A program made the position numbers and the translations under genes. The notes beneath the pieces are model-generated. The model did no database searches. It saw only the letters and a list, made by a program, of their open reading frames with translations, and was not told the origin of the DNA. 64,000 bases of DNA, taken from contig NC_088312.1 of assembly GCF_910592395.1 (NCBI RefSeq), positions 8,432,001 to 8,496,000 on the forward strand, in the 5' to 3' direction. Of the stretch, positions 22,745 to 64,000 are shown piece by piece. The stretch comes from Lineus longissimus. Its lineage: Eukaryota; Nemertea; Pilidiophora; Heteronemertea; Lineidae. Positions within the stretch are counted from its first letter, which is position 1. Every line of letters begins with the position of its first letter.

Positions 22745-23090
22745 TCTTCAGGTATCAGACACCAATTTAAACCAGGTCTGCTACATGAGCTGCGATGCCA
22801 ACTAATCCCAGGTCTTGAGCTTTGATGCCAATTCAACCCAGGTCTGCTGAGAGATGATACCAATTTGAACAAACTCTATGAAGCTTACGTATCTAAATTG
22901 GCGTCACAGCTCAGTAGACCTGGCTGAAGTGCCATCAAAGCTCAGCACACCTGGGCTGAGGTGGCATTAAAGCTCAGCACACCTGGGCTAAAGTGGCATT
23001 AAAGCTCATCACACCTTGGCTAAAGTGGCATCGAAGCTCATCACACCTGGGCTAAGACATTGGCATTGCAGTTCAGCACCCTGCATCTTG
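22745..23090. repeat. Two facing arrays of about 35-bp imperfect repeats
   Basis: The left half carries units with GATGCCAATTCAACCCAGGT plus CTGCTGAGAG. The right half carries the inverse, with CTCAGCACACCTGGGCT followed by GAGGTGGCATTAAAG, repeated four to five times. The whole is an inverted pair of short tandem arrays able to fold back. Confidence 0.7.
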
Positions 23091-26000
23091 CAATATTCAT
23101 TCTATTCCTAGTTTGGGTTCAAATTGAATGCGGTGAGAAAAAATTGAAAATGAAGTGAGAGGGGATGGGTGTCTATTAAGTAGAAACTTAAAGTTGTTAA
23201 TACTTGGTATGAAATAATCCTCATGTAAATGTGATTTAAGTTATTGTTTTTTCTTTGACATCAATAGTTGTGCAACATTTCACATTTTTTCAGAAGAATA
23301 CAGATAGAGGAATAAAACATTTAGTCCAGGGTAACATGCAAAATCTTATCAATACTTTATTCATTGTTGACCTTTTGATGAGGGTTATTCTTGGATATAA
23401 GCTTCCATCTGATAACTGCCAAAAGAGAAAGATGGGATATTGCCGGAAGTATTTCACAGACAGAATAGAAGCTATTTGTTGCAACTGCCCATATCTGTCC
23501 TTTGCCAGAATTTTAAACAGTGGCAAAGTCACCCCCAAGTGGCAGGTAGCTTGTTTTACATGTTTTATGCAAACAAATAACTATGACCATAATGCTGATG
23601 CTGATGATGAAATAATGACACAAAAGGAATCACAATATATTAAATGGCTTAAACGAATCTAGTTTTCCATGGCTAATAGAACCATGATTACTGTACATTC
23701 AATACAGGCAATGAACAGAGTACTTAGTTCTCTTAGGCATGGAATACTTTCACATTATAAGTGTACTTGTAGTTAAATGCAATACTTGACTTCCGGTAAA
23801 ATATACAACTCTTAGAAATAATGGGGCAAATTTTTAGCAAATATGTAAAAGATAATCACCACAAACCCTGACAATTCAATGCCAAAATTTCATGGTCAAT
23901 TTAAAAGATTTTTCTGAAATTAAGGGGGGCTGCTTTGCCACCCTTGGATCTGTGCCTAAAGTGGACTGCGAAGTACTTAATTCATCTTTTACATTATCTA
24001 GAAAAAATTCACCCCATCCTTCTAATGATAAGTCAAAAGAATAAGGCTAAGTGTATACTTCTGTACAAGTTTAATACAGTACTGGCCACAACATGGACAA
24101 TTCAGCAGAAGTATAGTATTAGCCTTAATTAAATCATCTGATGATCAAAGCCTGATGAACTATCTCATCTCATTTTCAGAGCCAAGAATCAAAATCAATT
24201 GACTCGATGACCTTTTTGAGATCCTTGCATAGAAAGGCAATTACCAATTGTAAGAATGTCACATAGTTAGGCAAACTGTTGAAATGTAGTATCATCAGGC
24301 TTTGTGACACATCATGTAGCACAATCAATTTAAAAGAGAACCAACTCATACACATGAAAGAACTTTTGAAGAACAGTTGCACAAATGTGCAATTTTCCAT
24401 ACCTCATAGTCTAGCAAAATATGTTATACATTTTCAAAATAATTCACCACTGAATGCATCCTAAATTACCCCAAATACTTCACATTCACCAATTAAAAAC
24501 AGAGTAGCTTTATCGTCATTGACAATTTGAAACTTTTCTATCAATGTCTGTCTCCTAATGGGGACTTTTCATTACATTTCCTAAAGATGGTATGACTTCG
24601 AGGAAAAACACCACCATCAAATTGCCACAATTCTTCAAAATTTCCCCAAGGTGTCATTTGGTTGGTCCTCCGTCAGCAATATCGGGTTGTATCCCAGTCA
24701 ATATACACATGAACAGGTGCAGAGAACACATCAACAACAGTGCAGTGCACAACACTCTAAAGTCAACCGCACACAGGCAAACAAATTGGCAGATGCGATC
24801 ACCTGGCTACAAATTTCTCAACTTTTCCATCCTTTTAAGAAAGGAAATTTTAGCTGATCTTGTGATCGCCAAGTGTTGTTTGCCCTTGCGCGACAGACTG
24901 AAACATGGTCATATGTACAAATGCAGCATTCTGAATCTATGTATAAATAACACAGTTGAGCAATGGCAACATGTGTGTTCCCCTTTAATTTATTCTCGTC
25001 TGCCATATTTGGGATTTGAATTTTTACAATCTTGTAATGTACAACATTGACCGTTGGTCAGCCAACTTTGTCCCAATTGATTAAAGGAGTCTCCCGTGAA
25101 TAGCTCTTTCATGTAATTTAAAGGAGCTTTCTCAAGAAACATTTAAGAATTAAATAGCAAGTTATAAGTTGGGTGACATTTCATTGTTTATACCAAGTGC
25201 TGGGATCGACTGTTGCCCCCAGAAATGTTGCCAAAACTTCATACTTCAATGTAAAATGCAAGTGAAATAGGTTCTGAGACACTGTTATCTGCTCAACTCT
25301 GAGTAGTTTTCGACTATTGAGAACCAAACGTTTTCGACTCGCTCAATTTATTTGGAAGCTACCAATTCCACTCTTGAAGTATACACATATCATTCCTCAA
25401 GGGAACTTCGACATGTTTGGGTAATATCATTGCCTTACAAGCTGACTGACCAACAACCAACCAACTACAGCTACTTCTACATAAATGGCAGTATACTCAC
25501 ATAATAGATAAAAACAAAGAAAACAAATAATTTCATAACATTTCCTGCAATATCTGCTTCCCGACTTGTCAATATTGGCACTTAACAATTCAACTTCAAT
25601 GAGAAAGATCATCATTGTCCATTTCTAAAAGACTATAGTGAAAGCTTTAGCAGACAGAGCGGTCTCAGACCACGCATTTCCCCCAAGCAAATTTGAACAG
25701 CAACCCTCCTCCTTGATTGAGAAACATCTTGACAAAACAATCTATCCTATTTTTAGTTTGTTCGCGACAATAGCTCCAATAGTTTTGAAAAGCCTACACG
25801 TTCCAGCAAGAAAACAATATATTCCTCTTACCAAGTAAATAACTAAGAATTGATGTCAAAATGTTTTGAAATATGTAAATATATAACCCCATATTCTGTA
25901 TGTGCATAGCAAGTTACATGAGCTCTTGTAAAGGTCAATTTCTGTATTTGTAAATGATGAAAATCCGAATACCCGGTGTAATGTTTTCTCCTTTAAACTC

Positions 26001-26099
26001 TTGACTAACAAACCATCAATGACAGAAAAACCTCAATAGTTCAGTAAGGATTTATGATTCTCAAACACTGTGGTAACATAGAACTGTTTACAGTGTATA

Positions 26100-26510
26100 A
26101 TGAATGCAGTGAGCCTCATTTTGGTGGCAGCGCTTATCCTGTTGGGGATTGTTGCAAAACATGAAAGTTGTCAAAAAGCAATTAAAAGGTCACATTTTCA
26201 TGTTTCGTTTGAGGTTCATGATGGCTTGACTTTATACATCGTTATCAGCAGTGCATTGTTGAAGGAAAACTTTGATTTTCAGAATCATATTTTAGCGCCT
26301 TTGAGATTCCATGTGCTGCCTTTTGAAAAGCTACCTCCTAGAAATCGTCTACTTGTATACTTAAGGAACTTACATTATTGGTGGAGTTTACTATTGACCC
26401 GCTTAGGACTGCTATCTGTTGATAAAAATTGCAAAACAATTATTAGACAGAATTTCCTAAAAATTGCCGGCCACCGAGTTTCCCAAAAATTGCCGGCCAC
26501 CGAGTTTTAA
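26100..26510 (+). other. Unrecognised 136-codon frame with signal-peptide-like start
   Basis: An ATG opens MNAVSLILVAALILLGIVA, a convincing hydrophobic leader, followed by 117 residues with two cysteines and no motif I recognise. Near the stop, AAAATTGCCGGCCACCGAGT occurs twice in tandem. The frame is antisense to the possible 3' UTR of the ROS1-like gene and has no supporting splice or promoter signal, so chance is the simpler reading. Confidence 0.15.
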
Positions 26511-26616
26511 AAAGTTAGTCATATGTTGGATTTGGTTTTTCTGAATCTGAATAAAAACATATATATTTCTTAATCTTCCATTAAATTGATTCAATCCAAA
26601 GGGGGTCAAACAGAAT

Positions 26617-26758
26617 AAAGTGGAATCTCTCTTAATGGACAAACTCTGTCTATCAGGGACAGTGACTTCGTTCAAAAATTGGTCTCACAGGACACCTTCC
26701 TATTGAGGACAATGTTTTTCAGTCATAAGGATGTCCATAACAGAGAGGTTCTACTGTA
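26617..26758 (+). mobile_element. Short non-autonomous DNA element with terminal inverted repeats, copy 2
   Basis: About 140 bp. The left end AGTGGAATCTCTCTTAATGG and the right end CAGAGAGGTTCTACTGTA are inverted relatives of each other, as expected of a MITE. It shares landmarks with the copies at 3,848, 36,117 and 39,940. Similarity to pogo/Tigger-type ends is inference. Confidence 0.65.
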
Positions 26759-29582
26759 CTTTATAAGGTTTTATATCAAAAGGACACAGACCACTAACAC
26801 TTGAAACCACAGAAAGGTTGACACTGATGGCAATATCAGCCTGAAATACACCTACATGTAGGGTGAGGCTAGAGCACTTTTGCATTGAGAAATAATCAGC
26901 TGTGTAGAAACTATGCAAAAACAAAGGTCTGACATAAGAAAAAAACGCAAGGAAAAACATTAATTTTAGAAATTCACCTTCAGCAACATATCCAGAACTC
27001 TCTTTACTTCCTTCACACAAATACCTGTTATTATTTTAGAACAATATCTCCAAACAAAACATTTAAGCACCTTATTGTTTTAAACACTATAACACAGACT
27101 TTGGTCAAAGTTCCTTGAATGTTCAGAAAACACAGATATCAACAAACCTCTTAAGTTTTAGGCTTTCAAAGATTTATAATTCTGACACAGCATCGTTCAG
27201 TTAATACCAGCCAGAAGAGAAAAAAACATTTCCCCTTTAAGAGAACCATTTTTCCCTTTTAATGGATATCCGTCATCTCAGTTTAGACGATAGTAAAATA
27301 CCAATTGAGTAATAAAAAGTTATAAGTCAAAACTTTAAATCTACTGAAATGCACATACCAAATATCCTTTAGATTATTAATAAAACATACTGAAGACTAG
27401 ATCTACTCAACTTGACTCTACAAGAGTTAATAAATCAACAGTGTATTTGTCATAAAAATCAAAATACATCTTCATAAACATAATCCATCAAAGGAAAAAA
27501 ATGTTGTCTAGCATACTATTAAAAAGACTTTACCAGAGACACTGATTTAATTTAATTTACACTTAACAATTATTTTTACATCGCCCATGTATTTGTATGT
27601 GGTAATATGACTGTAATATACATTGTGTAAAAGACCTTAACATATACAAGTAGGCCTACTTGGAGTACAACGAGAGGTTTAACGAAGCACAACCCGATTG
27701 CAACAAGTTGAATGTTTACAATATGTTTTGAGATACACCATACCGAACAAAGACAATTGATGGAGTTTTAATGACTGAAATACTACATTCGCTCAAAAGA
27801 GCACATTTTATGGATTCAGCATGAAAATGGGTGGAAACAACTGTAAGGTTAGCTGGTACAATCATAGCCTAGGTACAGTTTCATAAAGACTCAGGGTGCA
27901 CGGATTTGTACTACTAGCTGTAATTGTACTTGGACTAATTGTACCACTTTACCTTATCTCGCTGAATTAGTCACGATTCCATGTCCCAGGCAGATCGCAG
28001 TGCATAAGTCAACAGATTGGCAAATGTTGAAATTCATCAAAACTCAGACGTCCAGTCTGATTTTGTAGCTTTGTGAGCTGCTTTTCCTCAAGTGCCATTC
28101 ATAACTTTACTCCATTCCATGAAAAGGTTGCACTAAGCAATGAACAAGAATGATCCATTTGAAGTGATATACAGACAGCTTTTTCTGGCCATTTTAATCT
28201 TGTTTTGGGTGCAGAACCTTATTTCATGAATTAGCGTATGGATCATGTTTGAAAGTAAAGTTCAAACACGGCTTCTGATATCATTTTCACATAAATGCAA
28301 CCCATTTCCATGTCGCACCATTTCACATTATTATTAGTACAGTATACAAGAAAAGACTGCAACTACATATAGCTGAACCAGCTAATGGTGACCAATGATA
28401 TATAAAACAAACAATTTTCTTCTTATGCTTATACACTCATTGAAAATTGGACTTTCCATGAATTATTGAAATTTGGTCATTTAACGCTTTTCAATGCCAT
28501 TTTGATCAGCGAAGTTAGAAGACGGAATTTCAGCTAAAGCTAACTCCACCCCAAGCTACCAGACATAAGCTTCAATTTCTGTTTCAAATAGCCTCGGATG
28601 AAATAAACTCTAGTGCTGCCATCTCCAGGGCAATGCCCTTATCGCAAACACCTTGCCACGCCCAACAGAGGACCACAATGAGACGCAAGATCAGTGGACC
28701 AATCTGTCATTGTGTTGATGCACTAGCACACACCATCAGCTAAGCATGAACTGTGTTCTACAATACGTCTTTGCAGGGAAAAGAGAAGTTTTATCCGGGG
28801 CAAAATTTTCCAGAATTGTCCGGTTATTTTCAGCTTGCACACTTACTGAATTAACGCAAATGTCAATCAATTCTTTAAGCAGTTAGGATTAAAATAATTG
28901 CACACCATTGTTCAAGATTTCAACCTCCGCCAAATTGATATGCTCGCATTTCCTTGAATAATTGTACGTTACATCCAAATGATTCCAGCTTGAATTATCA
29001 CAATCACAAGATGACCACATCGTCTTTGGCACATTCAAGTTATGACAAGCATCATTTCCTTATTCTCCCAAAGTTACAACCTACAGAATGAGGTCACTGA
29101 AAGACATTCCTTAGTCCCAAGGAGTTACATATCGACTCACTAAACCCGCTGGAACCATAAGTGTCATTGAAAACTTCATGTCTATGCTTTAAATGCATGC
29201 AGATCTGCATTTTAGACAGATCAGTTGGGAACACCCTTCCACAACAAATATTTGTGTCAACTGTACTCGAATATAGCTGTTTCAGTTACTAATCGACTGT
29301 GTTTCTCACATATTTCGAATTGTCATTATCTTGTTCACATGACTTCCGTTGCCTCCAACAGCACTTCTTGTTCATCAGATGACGACTCTGTCTCCGTGCT
29401 GTCATCCTGGAAAAATAAAATAACGTCTCCGCGTTTAGTTCATGCTCCCCATCGAACAACATCTAAAGGAAAACACAACATCGATGTGAAATTCTGGAGG
29501 TGTGCAAAACTATGCTATAGGGAGTGAGTGTGCATTGACAAGTGGGAGTGCATCCCGGGATAGTGCAGGGTCAAGGTCACAT

Positions 29583-62207
<32,625 letters not shown>

Positions 62208-64000
62208 CTGAAATGAGTAAAAAGGGGAAATGTCATAGATGTATGAGAATTCAGAAAGTGCTTGAGCTATAGTTTGATATAAAATGCAAAGCTACATGTA
62301 GAAAGACCTGAGTCTATGTAGATAAAAGCCTAATTGCGACCTTTTACAGTCCGGAAGGGGATGGAAATCCATCCAAAAAACACTCTGCATGAAAAATTTA
62401 TCAGAAACATTAATTTGATAAATGCTTGAAAACTATGCACCCAGAAGCAAAGCCTCTCATTCCTTCATCAAACATTGGAGGAAAATTGTGACTGTTCCAA
62501 TGTAGATGAAAAATTCTGAAGGTTACTATGGTTGGTGCATCTTAATTATAACAAAATCGATAAATATGTATGATGGGTTAATTAAGTACGTGCATTGTTG
62601 TCAGTTAATAACTAGTTAACCCATGGCAATTTTTGGGCAAGTGTCAATGGCAAATTGCTGTGGTAATTAGGTGTAAGATATTGCTAGACACAAGAGTAAG
62701 TGATATACGGTGTGATACAGCCAAGTACGATTCTCACCCCTTTAATGGTACAGTGACGCCGTCTGATGGCAGAGTGATAAACTAGGTGACTATACGTTCA
62801 ACAGTTTCACAACAGAAGACATTTGATACATTGATCTTGGAAGTGAAGAGTAAGCCAAATCTCACTGGGCATTTCATCGTGGACGATACTATATACATAT
62901 GTAATAAAATCAACAGATCTACAATTCCTTTGTCTTGAGATACAATGAACCAGTTGCATTCTTCATCATTATCTTGAAGAAATTGCTTTTTAACTTGCTC
63001 CAATTACAAAACAAAATCTTAGAAACCTTGATGAATTCTCACAAACATACCCCTGGAATGGTAGTCTTGTTTATAATAAAGTGGAAAAGAACAAGCAAGA
63101 ATTTGTAGTACTTTGTAAAGTTGTTAATAGTAATGTCTCGGCAGGTAGGCAATGGTTTTCTTGGTTGGTTGTTATGTTGTACCCAGGGGCTCCTCTAATT
63201 GCTTGGGAAAAGGTGCATGGAACTACCATCGCTTACTGTGCCAACAAATCGTGGAGTTATAATGGATTGCTTCTTTAACCGAGATGTAGACGCAACAACA
63301 ATGCTGTCGTGACGTTATGGCCTTCATACCAAAAATGCTACTTCAGATTCACACACGCAGATCATCCGCACAAATAAAACTTTCGCTTTCCATAAGATAT
63401 GGCAAACATGGAGTTGATCTTGGGTGTTATTTGCTGATTGCCTGGCAATCAGAGGTAGTTAATCCTCTAGTGTGCCCAACAGCACATCTATAAAAACACC
63501 CTAATTATCATTTATACGTGTGCTGCAATGACGAAACTGCCCATGAGGGATCCGCCCGCCATTTCTACAGAACGTTAAATGAGCATCTTCTTGATACAAC
63601 AGTCCGATTCAACTCAAGATGGCAATAAAGACTGTGTGCTTAGTTTATGTACATGCTTATGCATGATGTACAACGGATTAAGCCCAAGCGATGTGACATA
63701 CACTTGGTGTCTGGTGATTATATGACATGGTTATGCCCCACCCCAACTACAGACGCTATATAGAAGCATGATCTGGAACAATTTGACGTCAGATAACAGA
63801 CAATTCCTAAACGGAACTTGACCAGTAATGCCGAAATACAGCCCTCTGTTTGGCTCATTTAAATGAGCATGCCAGAAATGGAAAATTTAGCTTTCGATAG
63901 GACAACCTCCCTGGAACTAACCCCGAACTAATCCCTGAATAGATGAGAGGGATTTACAGGAAGGTTATAGCAATGCATTCCAATATTTCCTTTCTAAATT
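62208..64000. other. Upstream of the placed ROS1-like exons; no signal-peptide exon found
   Basis: I looked for a minus-strand exon with a hydrophobic leader and a phase-0 donor and found none I can support. A short frame near 63,520-63,565 (MAGGSLMGSFVIAAH then GTATAA) is a weak possibility. The true start of the gene may lie outside the window. Confidence 0.4.

Larger units (their letters stand above)
21501..29582 (-). other. Long stretch downstream of the ROS1-like stop codon; possible 3' UTR plus intergenic DNA
   Basis: No domain-bearing frame occurs here. Plus-strand frames of 135-152 codons (at 23,255, 24,592 and 26,100) lack recognisable motifs. The base composition is AT-rich. On the minus strand, AATAAA polyadenylation signals are present at 25,347-25,352, 24,989-24,994 and 21,611-21,616, so a 3' UTR of roughly 4-8 kb is possible but not shown. 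The stretch also contains a short transposable element (26,617-26,758) and facing tandem arrays (22,745-23,090). Confidence 0.4.

Noticed and set aside
24592-25050. 152-codon plus-strand frame, and a 135-codon frame at 23,255-23,662
   Set aside because: No domain, leader or splice context; the second has no ATG at its start. Lengths are possible by chance over 8 kb in six frames.

Overview
The window is nuclear DNA of an animal, most likely a marine invertebrate bilaterian. Its one large gene is a many-exon receptor tyrosine kinase with GT/AG introns and metazoan domain architecture. The intergenic DNA is AT-rich and full of short terminal-inverted-repeat elements, minisatellites and tRNA-like repeats. 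I cannot name the species or phylum from the sequence.

The right half (about 29.6-62.2 kb, minus strand) holds an ortholog of the ROS1/sevenless receptor tyrosine kinase. I could place 33 exons. Every exon-exon phase agrees and the summed coding length is an exact multiple of three (2,626 residues plus stop). The order is: a Cys-containing N-terminal segment, nine fibronectin type III domains, three YWTD-type beta-propellers, one transmembrane helix, a complete kinase domain with all catalytic residues, and a cytoplasmic tail of about 460 residues rich in tyrosine motifs. The signal-peptide exon was not found and may lie beyond 64 kb. A symmetric 45-nt exon and a furin-type RRAKR site are noteworthy extras. 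About 8 kb of DNA without a convincing gene (21.5-29.6 kb) follows the stop codon and may be 3' UTR.

The left part (1-18 kb) is gene-poor but contains three good and one weak model for tiny secretory-pathway proteins. Each is built from a signal-peptide exon that ends in phase 1 plus one short second exon. They are a 58-residue four-cysteine secreted peptide (97-808, minus), a 66-residue and a 79-residue Ser/Thr/Pro-rich protein with a C-terminal hydrophobic segment (7,542-9,408 minus; 17,096-17,739 plus), and a weaker 98-residue candidate (15,414-16,098 plus). The two Ser/Thr/Pro-rich genes share exon layout and C-terminal pattern and look like members of one family of CD52-sized surface glycopeptides. 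I do not recognise them as a described family.

Between these regions lie a 57-bp minisatellite with higher-order structure (13.4-14.0 kb), a roughly 70-bp minisatellite of about 23 units (19.9-21.5 kb), two strong hairpins, and several dispersed short element families that recur in intergenic DNA and in the introns of the ROS1-like gene.
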